NCBI GenBank assembly: GCA_903900335.1
Contig: CAIUMP010000061.1
Location: 1 to 64,000 of the forward strand
Reading direction: 5' to 3'
DNA: 64,000 nucleotides
Source: an uncultured Ignavibacteriota bacterium
GTDB lineage: Bacteria; Bacteroidota; Ignavibacteria; Palsa-1295
Part shown: piece by piece, positions 1-10,085 of the stretch
Numbering within the stretch: the stretch's first letter is position 1
How the letters are laid out: the number at the start of each line of letters is the position of its first letter
Made by a program: the position numbers and the translations under genes
The notes under the pieces: generated by a model
The model's input: only the letters and a program-made list of their open reading frames with translations
Database searches by the model: none
Told to the model about the DNA's origin: nothing

Positions 1-1837
1 ACGGCGGATTCCCCACAATCGCATCGAACCCACCTCGCTGCATGACCTCCTTGAATGCTGACTGGAAGCTGAAGGGCTTGATGCGCTTTTCTTCGGCGTC
101 GGTTAGCGGGAAGAGATCGGCAATATCGTACTCGACGAGGGAGTTACCGCAGACGATGTTCTTCGAGAGATCGGGTAGAATTTTGGTGCGCTCGAATGTG
201 AGCTGGCTCGCCCCGGCTCCGCTTTCGGATTCGAGAAATTTGAGGAAGAGCGAAAGCTGCGCGACCTCCACGGCCTGCGGGTCAATATCGACGCCATAGA
301 TATTATCGAGGAGAATCTGCTGCTTCTGTTTGAGCGATAGCGCATAGACTCCCTTGTCCAGCGTGATACATCCGGCCTTCTTTGCCTCGTCCGGGTGCTC
401 GTTGTACCAGGACTCGACATGATGCAGCACGGTGTCATACACTGCAATGAGGAATGAGCCGCTGCCGCAGGCGATGTCAGCGAAGCGGAGTTTGGAGACT
501 TCTTTTGGTGCGAGACCCATGCCTTTCGCGTCTTGCCCCACCTCGGTACGAGGAGGGGTCGGGGGTGGAGTCTCGATTGACGCGGTTTGTCCACCCCCCA
601 GCCCCCTCCTCGTGCCGAGGTGGGGGAGTTCGGGTCGGGCTGTGCCCTTCAGTATTTTGCCGACGGTATTCGCGACAATGTAATCCACAATATACTTCGG
701 CGTGTAATACACTCCACCCGCTTTGCGGACTTCGGGTTTGTACTCGATGTCCGCGCGCTTGGCTGTTGCGGTAACCACCTTACCAAGAAATCGCTCGTAG
801 ATCGAACCGAGCAACTCCACCGGAATGTAGCTGAATAAATACTTCGAGTTGTGATGGGAGATTTCCGAACAAATCTCCTGAAAGACTTTCTCATCCGGCG
901 GCGAGAACGAGGGTTTATCCACCTCGTGCGGTTTGAAGACGACGCCGTTGTATTTAACGTCAAGCTCTTTGCTCCATCCGATGAAAGATTTCCACGCGCC
1001 GCCTTTCTTCGCCGCTATTTGATCGACAATGTAATCGGATTCGATATTTCTATCTTCCAAGAATCGGATGAAGACGAGGCGATCAATTACTTTTTGCGTT
1101 GCTTCCGTGAGTGCTTCGGCATCCAGCGTTTCGTCCGATTTCTTGAATGCTTTGGCGAGTTTGCGGCGGTACTCTTCGAGATCATCGAGGAATTTGTCGT
1201 CAGTCGGTCGCGCCTCTTCCTGCGTGAGTTTCGCAGCTCCTTTGCCGCGCTGCTTCGGCTGCGCACCCGCAAACTCTTTCAGTTTTCCGGCCTCAACTGC
1301 CTCTCGCGAAAAAAGCCAGTATATGTCGGCGAATTTTTCGCGGTCGAGATACTCCTTGTAAGTAAAGATTTTGATTTGCGCCGACGGGTAACTCTTCGCA
1401 GTATGCGCCTGGTAGCGACAGTCGATAATATGAAATTCAGCGAAGCTAGTTAAGACGCCAATCGGTGTTTTGGCAGAATTTCCATAGCGAACAAGCTGAA
1501 AATAGTCTTCGGTGTTACCGAGATCGCGTGAAGGCTTCTTCGCCTCGGCAAAGAAGACGAAAGTCTTGTAATCAGGCTTGATGTGGAACGCATAATCCGC
1601 GCGGCGACCGGACGAGTTGCTGTCCGGGTTCTTCTCGACCTTGACTTCCTGCTCGCGCGGGTTCGTCTGCTGGCGGTGGTGGACATCCCACCCGAGCGCG
1701 ATAAAGAACTTGTCGATGAAGTCCGTGCGCACTTCGGACTCCTGATATTTTGGCAAGAGATACTCCGCTTCGTGCTCCGCGAAGAGGTGGACTAATTCGG
1801 AGACCTTCTCGAATGCGGCGTCGAATGTTGTGGGCAC
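1..1837 (-). CDS. Eco57I-like (type IIG-like) restriction enzyme / N6-adenine DNA methyltransferase, truncated by the window edge
   Basis: Manual minus-strand translation from GTG at 1837 is open to base 1: MPTTFDAAFEKVSELVHLFAEHEAEYLLPKYQESEVRTDFIDKFFIALGWDVHHRQQTNPREQEV...YYTPKYIVDYIVANTVGKIL...FADIACGSGSF...YGVDIDPQAVEVAQLSLFLKFL...FDAIVGNPP. It has motif I (ACGSGSF) and motif IV (NPP[Y]). It is absent from the ORF track because the stop lies outside the window. Confidence 0.93.
   Translation of the reverse strand, partial: MPTTFDAAFEKVSELVHLFAEHEAEYLLPKYQESEVRTDFIDKFFIALGWDVHHRQQTNPREQEVKVEKNPDSNSSGRRADYAFHIKPDYKTFVFFAEAKKPSRDLGNTEDYFQLVRYGNSAKTPIGVLTSFAEFHIIDCRYQAHTAKSYPSAQIKIFTYKEYLDREKFADIYWLFSREAVEAGKLKEFAGAQPKQRGKGAAKLTQEEARPTDDKFLDDLEEYRRKLAKAFKKSDETLDAEALTEATQKVIDRLVFIRFLEDRNIESDYIVDQIAAKKGGAWKSFIGWSKELDVKYNGVVFKPHEVDKPSFSPPDEKVFQEICSEISHHNSKYLFSYIPVELLGSIYERFLGKVVTATAKRADIEYKPEVRKAGGVYYTPKYIVDYIVANTVGKILKGTARPELPHLGTRRGLGGGQTASIETPPPTPPRTEVGQDAKGMGLAPKEVSKLRFADIACGSGSFLIAVYDTVLHHVESWYNEHPDEAKKAGCITLDKGVYALSLKQKQQILLDNIYGVDIDPQAVEVAQLSLFLKFLESESGAGASQLTFERTKILPDLSKNIVCGNSLVEYDIADLFPLTDAEEKRIKPFSFQSAFKEVMQRGGFDAIVGNPP
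536..626. repeat. Palindromic element (imperfect inverted repeat of about 33 bp arms) inside the methyltransferase CDS
   Basis: CCCCACCTCGGTACGAGGAGGGGTCGGGGGTGG ... CCACCCCCCAGCCCCCTCCTCGTGCCGAGGTGGGG; the arms are near-perfect reverse complements. Confidence 0.85.
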
Positions 1838-2061
1838 TGGGTCAATCGGAAAAGTGAATGGAGAGTTCGACTCCGTAAATGGACATGCTCTTTATGCAAG
1901 TTATTGTACGTCTTGAAAGAGTCCGGGGCGAGTAAGAGTTTCAACCAACCGTCGCGACGAACGCCTCCCCTTTCAAACTGTTTTGCACACTTCATTCCTG
2001 CTCCTTCGTAGGAAATCTGCGAAGTCGGGCACAAAACCTCTCTCCGTTTCTTTTAGGGTGT

Positions 2062-3411
2062 GTGATTACATTTAAGCCATCCAACTTCGTCGTCCTGCTG
2101 CTTTTGGGCGCATTGGCCATTTGGCCAACCCAGTCCCTCCGCGCCCAGGGGCTGGAGAAGCGCCGCAGCGTCCCGCAGCGCGGAGCAAAGTTCGGCCTGC
2201 AATCGGCAAAGGGGAATGCGATCTTTGCTATCAAGAACGTAGATATTACACACTTCCCCAACATGGGGATCATCTTTTCTGCGGTCAATAACCAGAATGA
2301 TTTCATCCGAACCTTAAAGAAGGAGGACGTTGTCGTTATGGAGAATGGCGAGCAGCGGCCCATTCTTTCGCTGGAGCAGGTCAGTGGCGAGAACCGCGTG
2401 CCGATCGACATCGTCTTCGTGATCGACCAGACCGCTTCCTTCACGGACATGATCGGCAGCGTCAAGCGGAACGTGACGCACTTCGCGGAGATGCTCCGGC
2501 AGTATGGCTTTGATTATCGCCTGGGCCTTGTCCGCTTCAGCGACATCATCGAGTGGCAAAGCCCCAAGCTCACGGATGATGTGACCGAGTTCGAGCAGTG
2601 GGTGACCGACATCCCGACCGTGGGCGGTGGCGATCCGAATGAGAACGCGCTGGAAGGACTGCACGCGATCGCCCAGATGCCGCTGCGTCCCATCGCGCTT
2701 CGGCTTGCCGTGCTCATCACCGACGCCTCCTGCCACCAGAAGGGCGATCACGGCGATGGCACCACAGAGTTCACATTCCAGACGATGGGCGATTGGCTCT
2801 ACGAGCGAGAGGTCCGCTTGCTGACAGTCACACCTCAGGAGTTTCCGCAATATCACGAGATGGCAACGCAAACCGACGGCGCCAGCTTCGATCTCGGCCA
2901 ACCGTTCGACAGCGTTATCACCGGGCTGGTGTCGAACATCACGAGCCTCTACTCGCTGCGCTATCTATCGGAATCCACCCTCGCGCCGGATTCCGTTCGT
3001 ATCGATCTGCTCCGCGCCGAGGATCACTCGCCTCTGGCGAGCCGCAAGCTTCTTGCGATGGAGCCGGGCCGGCGCTTTGTTTTCGAAGATCTTCAGTTCG
3101 CGCCGAACCAGGCGCAGCTCATCAACGAATTCATTCCCGAACTTGAACGTGTTGTTCGACTCATGCACGTTCGCCCTGCGATGCGGATCAAGATCGAGGG
3201 CCACGCTGACTCAACGGGCTCGCAAGAAGTCAACACCAAGCTATCGGAGCAGCGGGCAGTCGCGGTCAAGCGCTACCTTATGCAATCAGGAATTGCTCCG
3301 GACAGGATGGAGACCATTGGTTACGCCTCGACCCGCCCTATTGCATCGAATGCAACGGAGGCTGGCCGCCGGCTCAATCGCCGTATTGAATTTCTGATCT
3401 TGACAAAATAA
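2062..3411 (+). CDS. VWA-domain protein with C-terminal OmpA-like peptidoglycan-binding domain
   Basis: VPIDIVFVIDQTASFTDMI...LAVLITDA (VWA-like) and IKIEGHADSTGSQEVNTKLSEQRAVAVKRYL...NRRIEFLI (OmpA C-terminal). Confidence 0.85.
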   Translation: MITFKPSNFVVLLLLGALAIWPTQSLRAQGLEKRRSVPQRGAKFGLQSAKGNAIFAIKNVDITHFPNMGIIFSAVNNQNDFIRTLKKEDVVVMENGEQRPILSLEQVSGENRVPIDIVFVIDQTASFTDMIGSVKRNVTHFAEMLRQYGFDYRLGLVRFSDIIEWQSPKLTDDVTEFEQWVTDIPTVGGGDPNENALEGLHAIAQMPLRPIALRLAVLITDASCHQKGDHGDGTTEFTFQTMGDWLYEREVRLLTVTPQEFPQYHEMATQTDGASFDLGQPFDSVITGLVSNITSLYSLRYLSESTLAPDSVRIDLLRAEDHSPLASRKLLAMEPGRRFVFEDLQFAPNQAQLINEFIPELERVVRLMHVRPAMRIKIEGHADSTGSQEVNTKLSEQRAVAVKRYLMQSGIAPDRMETIGYASTRPIASNATEAGRRLNRRIEFLILTK

Positions 3412-4034
3412 TGATCCGGCGGATCACCAATAAATATATCACGCCGGATCTGGTTCTGAATGCCTACCATCAGGGCTTCTTCCCGATGGCGATCGAAAGT
3501 GGGGAGATCGGTTTCTATGCCTTCGACCAGCGCGGTATCATCCCGCTCGACGAGCGTTTTGTCGTTCGCCGCTCTGTGCGTCAGATACTGAAGAAGAAGG
3601 ATCTTCTTGTCACCTTTGACACTGCACCTCTCGACGTGCTGCGCGCTTGCTCACGACGGGGTGACATTCCTGCCTATGAGTTGTGGTTGTCCGACGAACT
3701 TATTGAGCTATACATGCAGCTCTTTGAGATGGGGAGCGTACACACTGTGGAGGTGTGGAAAGCCAGTCCGGAGCAAGGCCAGCAGTTAGTTGGTGGGTTG
3801 TATGGACTCACGATCGGCGCCGCCTTTTGTGGGGAGTCGATGTTCTCCCGCGTGCCCTTTGCTTCCCAGGTCGCGTTGGTACATCTGGTCGAGAGGCTCC
3901 GCGAGCATCACTTCGAACTGCTGGATGCCCAGATGCCGAGCGAGCACTTAAAGCAGTTCGGACTATTTGAATGCGGGCACGCGGAGTACATTGAGCTCTT
4001 TCAGCGAGCGGCCGCAAAGCCTGCTCAATTCTGA
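3411..4034 (+). CDS. aat: Leucyl/phenylalanyl-tRNA--protein transferase
   Basis: ITPDLVLNAYHQGFFPMAIESGEIGFYAFDQRGIIPLDERF; VGGLYGLTIGAAFCGESMFSR; family-typical motifs. Confidence 0.92.
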   Translation: MIRRITNKYITPDLVLNAYHQGFFPMAIESGEIGFYAFDQRGIIPLDERFVVRRSVRQILKKKDLLVTFDTAPLDVLRACSRRGDIPAYELWLSDELIELYMQLFEMGSVHTVEVWKASPEQGQQLVGGLYGLTIGAAFCGESMFSRVPFASQVALVHLVERLREHHFELLDAQMPSEHLKQFGLFECGHAEYIELFQRAAAKPAQF

Positions 4035-4051
4035 TTCCTACGCGGCACGAG

Positions 4052-7000
4052 TTACTCCACGATCATTCTCTTGACCTGCGGCTTCATCCCGTCCGCTTGG
4101 AATTCATAGAAGTACGCTCCCGAGCCTAGTCCGCTCGCCTGGAGCGGTAGTGTGTACCTTCCGCGAGGGAAGGTAATATGATCGAGTGGCCTCAGCACTT
4201 CCAAACCAGCAGCATTCATGATCCTGATCGTCACCTCAGTTCCATCCGTGCCTATGTCAAAGGGCAAAACGGTGTGATCCGCTACCGCACCAAATGGATT
4301 CGGAGTGTTCTGTGAAATGAAGGATGCGGTGGGATCGCCGGAGGAGAGCGGTATCGAACCACAAACTCCCTCGATCAGGATACTGCCTCCCGCCGACTGC
4401 GCAACAACATCTTTTGTAGCTGGGAACGCCGGTGTATGCGAGAGAGGCACCTGGGCACCAACAGTCGCATTGCCGTGGATCTGAAAGGTCATCCGAAGCA
4501 GCGTACCAGGCCCTCGAAGGGTGTCGCTCGTTGAGGAAATATCATAATCAAACGAACCGGGCGTTTGATTCAATATCTGGGTCGTCCACCGGGATGCAGG
4601 GGTGAGCGCACCCGGCAATATGGGTGAAAGCAGATCGACGTTCGCCGGATCATACGTCACAGTTCCCTTGAGATGCTGAACACCTATTGAGTCCGGGATC
4701 GACGATGTTAGCTTGACGAATGCATAGATCTTATCCGTTGGTCTTCCGGCGTAGTTACCAATCGTGATGTTCTCTTGAAGCGGTGGTCTGTCGCGAGCAA
4801 TGAGAACAAGTTTGAAAGTTGAGTTATCCTCTGTGTCAACGAATGTTACTGTCGCAACTCGCGGCGTGCCTTGCAACGGAGTCGTTGCGACAAAACCTAC
4901 ACCATAGTTTGCGGCAGAGTTTTCTGCCAATGCACTATCCGTTGGAATGATCGGAGAAAAATCCGCCGCATTCGGACCGGCAATGCTCGAATGGAAGTAA
5001 AGCGGCCAATTTCCGCTGTTGGAAAGTTTAACACCTCCTGTGGCAGGATGACCAGCCGGTAGCGTCCCGAAGTCAATGGTATCGACGGACAACTCCGGCA
5101 CAGGCGCAGCGCCAATGCCAGAGAGCAGCACGGTATCACCATAAAGGAATGTTGCTCCTTGACCCATGAGCGAGGAAGTTGACGGGCCGATCGCAGTTGG
5201 CGCGAAGCTTACAAGGACAGATGCAGTATCGCCATTGCGAACGGAGATCATGCTGCCAGGAGACGCACTAAACGGTGCCATAGGCAACTGCAAGGCATTC
5301 ACCACAAGAGGATGCGGCGATGTGTTTATCAGGTGTACCCATCGCGTAGCTGCGGGTTTGCCGATGCGCACTTTTCCAAAGTCAATACTGGAAGAGTCAA
5401 TAACAAGGAAATCGGTTTCATCTTTGGCGACGAGATGCACCATCTGCGTAGTGCCGTCGTCGAAGGAGAACAGCAGATCGGCCTCATGGTCCGGAAGTTT
5501 GGGTATCTGCGGAGTGAAGGTAATGGAGTATCCGCGCGCCTCACCGATGTGCGCAGAGTCTTGTGCAACAGAATCCACTTTCCCCAATTGCGGAAGGATC
5601 ACCGTGAACTCGTGATAGCGGTCACCGATCTTGGTCAGCGTAGCACCAAGCGGCCAGTCACCTGCGTTGGTAAGCGTTAGCAATTTTGCCGGACTCGTCG
5701 AGCCCATAACGGTGGTTCCAAGATCCACAATTTTTGCACTGAGCGATGGCACGGCCGCAACTCCAACGCCGGACAATACGACGGAATCCTCCTTTATGTC
5801 GCCATCCTTCGCGTGATGCCACGCGGAGAATTTGCCTCGTGCAGGAGGTGTGAAAGAGGCTTGCACTTTCTTGAAGCCGTTACTTGGTACATTCGTTGTC
5901 GAATCAACGATCCCGAACGGGCTGCTTTGGGGTGTCACCCACATTCTGCCGACATTGAGCGCGATGTTCGCGCCGTTATAGAACGTCACAGCTTGGTAGC
6001 CAGTAGCACCGACATGTACCTTGCCGAAATCAACAGTCTTCATACCCCCGATCGTCGGAGTGGAGTATTGCACGTATTGCGCGGCTTCCTGAGCGTGCAA
6101 GGGAATTGTGTCCGACGTGCCATCGCAATATCGAATCTCTAACTTGGCGAAATACATTCTGCCTGTGTGGTCGCTCGTCCCAAAATACACCCCAAACTGC
6201 TTCGCGCCAAGGCCACTATCTGGTATAGTCAGTGGCAAAGTCGGAGGATTGGCGATGGAGAAGTACGCGGAGTCTGGTCCACCGATATGAAGATCGCAAA
6301 TGTTCAGCGGATAATCTCCAGTATCGCTGACGCGTGTGGAGATATAATTCGTTGTTCCAGAAGGGACGATGTTAAAATCAAGAACTCGCGGCTCAAATAC
6401 CGGTAATGCCTGCGCACCAAATCCAAACAGATAGATCGAATCACGCTGCATCGTTGCATCCAGATGCATCCACGCGCCGAGTGGGCCATGAATGTTTGGT
6501 TGAAATATCAACTTGAGCGAATCCTTGCCGTTTGCAAACTGATTCGGTGTTGGATAGGCCACTTGAAATACCGGAAAACCTGGATCCGACGCAACGACTG
6601 CCGATGGCACGAACATCTCAGCGGTACCGCTCGAATTCGATACGTGCACGGTCCGTGTCGAGGTATTCATTATCTTGACCCGACCGAAATCAACGAGATT
6701 CGTATCATAGGCGAGCCGTGGCCTCTGTTCATTTCCATTCAGGATAATGTGCTGGCTTGCTGCGGCGTTGTCGAAGTAGAAATCCAATTGTGCCGTGAGA
6801 TTCGCGTCCGTCCCATTCTTTGGCTGGAACGTGATCGCGTAGCCACGGGATTCACCCGCATTCAGAAGAAAGGCGCTATCAAGCGGGACTACGGTGTAGG
6901 CGCTCCTGCCTGGCCCACTTAAGACCGCGTGAGTAATATTGGCCGTCCAATTACCAATATTGCGAACGGTATCCGTTCGCACGACTTGATCGAACGTGCG

Positions 7001-8365
7001 GACTGTTCCAAAATTAAGTACCGGCACATCAACGGTGAACTGTGGCTGGGCGCCTTCACCTGTTAACAAGACGGAATCTTTGTGTCCGTCGCTTGCGACG
7101 AAGTACAGCCAGGCATGATAGGATAGCTGCGCTTGCGGCATGAAGATCACAGGGATTGAAAGTGAACCCGGCTGAATCTGGAAGTTCTGAAGACAGTTCG
7201 GCGTGAACACCCCGTTCGGAGCACCGCCATCCTGTTGAACTGCGATGATCTGCAACGGTGCATTCCCAGCATTAAAAATATTGACATATTGCGTCGAAGA
7301 GTAGGTGACGCGCACTCGGCCGAAGTCGAGTAGATTAGTATTAAAGTGTACGTTGGGGGCTGCCCCGACTCCGTGCAGCGCAATCGTGCGATTCTGGTCT
7401 GGTGCATCAGCATTCGACGAGCGGATATGTAGAGTCGCTTGGCTCGATGCGGGTGCTGACGGGGCGAAGGTTACGCGAAGATAATTGCTGGCTTCGTTTG
7501 CTAAGGTAAAACGGGTACCACGTTGGGAGATGAAACTGTAATCCAGAGCACCGGGTCCGTCGATCCATACACTATCAACGGAAAGTGGGTCGATGCCGTA
7601 ACTCGCTATGGAATCGAGCACTTGCGCCGAAGAGCCAACATTGATCGCACCAAAATTCAAGTCGGTGCTCTTGATCGAAACGCCGGCAGTGAATTGAGCT
7701 AAACGGATACCAATTCCGCCGCTTGCCTGACTGTAGTAATAACCATCCGGACGCTCGTTGAGGCGGTCTTTGATTCGGAACTTGAAGAAGGTACCGTGTC
7801 CCTGATACCGAGCGGTGTAGCTGTGCGTTGTCTGGTAACTCGGTTCGAAGACCTGGATCGGGTTCTCACTGAATCCGTCCGTGTTAGCACTCAATAATAT
7901 CTGGTAACTGGTTCCATTGAAGGAGGGTGGGTTGGGAAGCGGAAACGGGGCATTCCAATTCGGAACGTTGAACGTGTACCGGCCATCGAAGCCAGAGCTG
8001 AACTGCCCAGGGAAAGCACCGAAGGTACCCGTAATATAGAGGTTCATCGCCACAGCCGAACTCGGAAAGAGTTTGCTCTGGGTCATGTTCTGCGAATTCG
8101 CAGGTACAAACAATGTGTCGCGCGGGGTGGCTATTCGCCATTGCGCATTACCGTCCGCGCTAAGGCTGATCAGCGCAATGAGTGCGGCAGTCGTTGCGCG
8201 CACAACTCCGCGCAGCAGCGACCACGCGGCAGATTCACGATCCACGGAATTCCTGGAGGATCGCTTACCCATGCTTGACCACACTTTTTTTGAATACCCC
8301 AAATGACGTTTCATAACAGAGTCGGAACGAGTCACCGAACGAACGGAATGCAGCAGAATTCGCAA
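4052..8365 (-). CDS. Giant secreted protein with multiple ASH/SPD-2/Hydin-like domains, a cohesin-like segment and a T9SS C-terminal sorting domain
   Basis: Recurrent xxFGxVxVGxxx...N.G..PL modules; C-term NPFGAVADHTVLPFDIG...IRIMNAAGLEVL...GSGAYFYEFQADGMKPQVKRMIVE. The true start may be downstream (the signal peptide begins near WSLLRGVVRATTAALIALISLSADGNAQ). Confidence 0.85.
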   Translation of the reverse strand: MRILLHSVRSVTRSDSVMKRHLGYSKKVWSSMGKRSSRNSVDRESAAWSLLRGVVRATTAALIALISLSADGNAQWRIATPRDTLFVPANSQNMTQSKLFPSSAVAMNLYITGTFGAFPGQFSSGFDGRYTFNVPNWNAPFPLPNPPSFNGTSYQILLSANTDGFSENPIQVFEPSYQTTHSYTARYQGHGTFFKFRIKDRLNERPDGYYYSQASGGIGIRLAQFTAGVSIKSTDLNFGAINVGSSAQVLDSIASYGIDPLSVDSVWIDGPGALDYSFISQRGTRFTLANEASNYLRVTFAPSAPASSQATLHIRSSNADAPDQNRTIALHGVGAAPNVHFNTNLLDFGRVRVTYSSTQYVNIFNAGNAPLQIIAVQQDGGAPNGVFTPNCLQNFQIQPGSLSIPVIFMPQAQLSYHAWLYFVASDGHKDSVLLTGEGAQPQFTVDVPVLNFGTVRTFDQVVRTDTVRNIGNWTANITHAVLSGPGRSAYTVVPLDSAFLLNAGESRGYAITFQPKNGTDANLTAQLDFYFDNAAASQHIILNGNEQRPRLAYDTNLVDFGRVKIMNTSTRTVHVSNSSGTAEMFVPSAVVASDPGFPVFQVAYPTPNQFANGKDSLKLIFQPNIHGPLGAWMHLDATMQRDSIYLFGFGAQALPVFEPRVLDFNIVPSGTTNYISTRVSDTGDYPLNICDLHIGGPDSAYFSIANPPTLPLTIPDSGLGAKQFGVYFGTSDHTGRMYFAKLEIRYCDGTSDTIPLHAQEAAQYVQYSTPTIGGMKTVDFGKVHVGATGYQAVTFYNGANIALNVGRMWVTPQSSPFGIVDSTTNVPSNGFKKVQASFTPPARGKFSAWHHAKDGDIKEDSVVLSGVGVAAVPSLSAKIVDLGTTVMGSTSPAKLLTLTNAGDWPLGATLTKIGDRYHEFTVILPQLGKVDSVAQDSAHIGEARGYSITFTPQIPKLPDHEADLLFSFDDGTTQMVHLVAKDETDFLVIDSSSIDFGKVRIGKPAATRWVHLINTSPHPLVVNALQLPMAPFSASPGSMISVRNGDTASVLVSFAPTAIGPSTSSLMGQGATFLYGDTVLLSGIGAAPVPELSVDTIDFGTLPAGHPATGGVKLSNSGNWPLYFHSSIAGPNAADFSPIIPTDSALAENSAANYGVGFVATTPLQGTPRVATVTFVDTEDNSTFKLVLIARDRPPLQENITIGNYAGRPTDKIYAFVKLTSSIPDSIGVQHLKGTVTYDPANVDLLSPILPGALTPASRWTTQILNQTPGSFDYDISSTSDTLRGPGTLLRMTFQIHGNATVGAQVPLSHTPAFPATKDVVAQSAGGSILIEGVCGSIPLSSGDPTASFISQNTPNPFGAVADHTVLPFDIGTDGTEVTIRIMNAAGLEVLRPLDHITFPRGRYTLPLQASGLGSGAYFYEFQADGMKPQVKRMIVE

Positions 8366-8851
8366 TACGTACGGTAAACAGTTAATTCAACTTACGCTAC
8401 TTCCGTTCGCCCAATCATCCTGGCAGATGGTTCTTTCTGCTGGCAAGAATGAACATGGGAGTTCGATTCCCATCGGGGATCAGAAGCGCGTAAATCCATC
8501 TCTCTGATAACCGCAGAGAACAACGGTGGGTATGCGAAATGTCGAGTTGAGGGGGCGACTGATCAAATATTCAGCATCCAGGGCACGGATGTCAGAACCG
8601 GGGGCGCGTCGTTTGTCTTTATTGGGGGTGAGCCAGCAAGGGGGATTGCATGGCAAAATGATTTCAAACGTCGGAGAAGTGTAACTGGTCAGGATAGGAA
8701 GAAGTTTCCCGCCGATTCCGGACTGATCCGGTATTGACTGGGCCGGACTCCGCCAGAACCCAGCTCAACAATAGTGCTATATTTGTCCTCGTTCCTTTGC
8801 TGCATTAACGACAATTGTACCGCATTACACCAAATGTAGGAGAAATCACAC

Positions 8852-10084
8852 ATGCATCCCATGACGATCGATACCGGCAATACCGGGTTTATGCTTCTGT
8901 GTACCAGTCTTGTCATGCTCATGACGCCCGGTTTGGCGTTCTTCTATGGGGGGCTCGTTGGCCGGAAGAATGTACTTGCAATCATGATCCAGAGCTTCGT
9001 TTCCATGGGATGGACGACTGTGCTCTGGTACCTCTTCGGCTACTCCCTCTGCTTTAGTGGCGATGTTGGCGGCGTGATAGGAAATTTTGATATGGCCTGC
9101 CTGCGCGGTGTGGATCTGATGAGTCCATCTCCGATCAACACTTCCATTCCGATCATCGTCTTCATCGCGTACCAGATGATGTTTGCGATCATCACGCCTG
9201 CGCTCATCACCGGAGCATTCGCCAACCGCGTTACCTTCAAGGCCTACATGCTTTTCCTCACGGGCTGGCTCATCTTCGTCTATTTCCCTTTCGTCCACAT
9301 GATCTGGGGTGGAGGCATTCTGGCTAAGTGGGGCGTGTTGGATTTCGCAGGCGGAATCGTCGTACACAACATAGCAGGTATGGCCGCTCTCGCTTCGGTG
9401 CTGTATGTCGGCAAACGGAAATCCGTTGATAGCGGCCCACACAATATTCCACTTGTTGCACTCGGAACAGGACTGCTCTGGTTCGGCTGGTACGGCTTCA
9501 ATGCTGGCAGTGAATTCCGCGTGGATGGCGTCACGGCCAGCGCTTTCCTCAACACCGATCTCGCAGCTTCGTTTGCTGCGGTCACGTGGATGATCATCGA
9601 GTGGTTCACCACACGTAAACCGAAATTCCTTGGATTGCTGACGGGGGCCGTCGCAGGACTCGCGACGATCACTCCAGCAGCCGGCTTCGTCTCTCCCACT
9701 TCAGCGGTACTCATCGGCGTTATCGCGGGTATCATCTGCTTCTACGCCGTTGCACTTAAGAACAAGTTGAAATGGGATGATGCACTCGACGTGTGGGGCG
9801 TTCACGGTGTCGGAGGTGCCATCGGCGTCGTGTTGCTTGGTGTGTTCGCTGATTCCGCGTTCAATCCTGCAGTTGGGACCAACGGACTCCTCTATGGCAA
9901 TACACACTTCTTCGGGAAGCAGGTGATCGCCATCCTGATCTCCTCGGTGTGGGCATTCGCCTTCACGTACGGAATGTTGAAGCTGATCGACATGATCACG
10001 CCAGTCAAGGTCGAAGAAAAGCACGAGATGATCGGACTCGATTCCTCCTTGCACGGTGAGACTGCTTACTTGGATTCACTCTAA
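8852..10084 (+). CDS. amt: Ammonium transporter
   Basis: TPGLAFFYGGLVGRKNVLAIMIQSF; ITPALITGAFANRVTFKAYMLF; DDALDVWGVHGVGGAIGVVLLGVFA. Confidence 0.96.
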   Translation: MHPMTIDTGNTGFMLLCTSLVMLMTPGLAFFYGGLVGRKNVLAIMIQSFVSMGWTTVLWYLFGYSLCFSGDVGGVIGNFDMACLRGVDLMSPSPINTSIPIIVFIAYQMMFAIITPALITGAFANRVTFKAYMLFLTGWLIFVYFPFVHMIWGGGILAKWGVLDFAGGIVVHNIAGMAALASVLYVGKRKSVDSGPHNIPLVALGTGLLWFGWYGFNAGSEFRVDGVTASAFLNTDLAASFAAVTWMIIEWFTTRKPKFLGLLTGAVAGLATITPAAGFVSPTSAVLIGVIAGIICFYAVALKNKLKWDDALDVWGVHGVGGAIGVVLLGVFADSAFNPAVGTNGLLYGNTHFFGKQVIAILISSVWAFAFTYGMLKLIDMITPVKVEEKHEMIGLDSSLHGETAYLDSL

Positions 10085-10085
10085 C

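Noticed and set aside
1-1837. Apparent absence of an ORF suggested a degraded methyltransferase pseudogene
   Set aside because: Manual minus-strand translation is continuous from GTG 1837 to base 1; the track omits it because the stop codon is outside the window.
8425-8478. tRNA-like T-arm (TGGGA-GTTCGAT-TCCCA) with a preceding hairpin
   Set aside because: No 5' acceptor strand complementary to TCGGGGA and no proper D-arm or anticodon arm upstream, so it is not an intact tRNA; at most a remnant or chance match.
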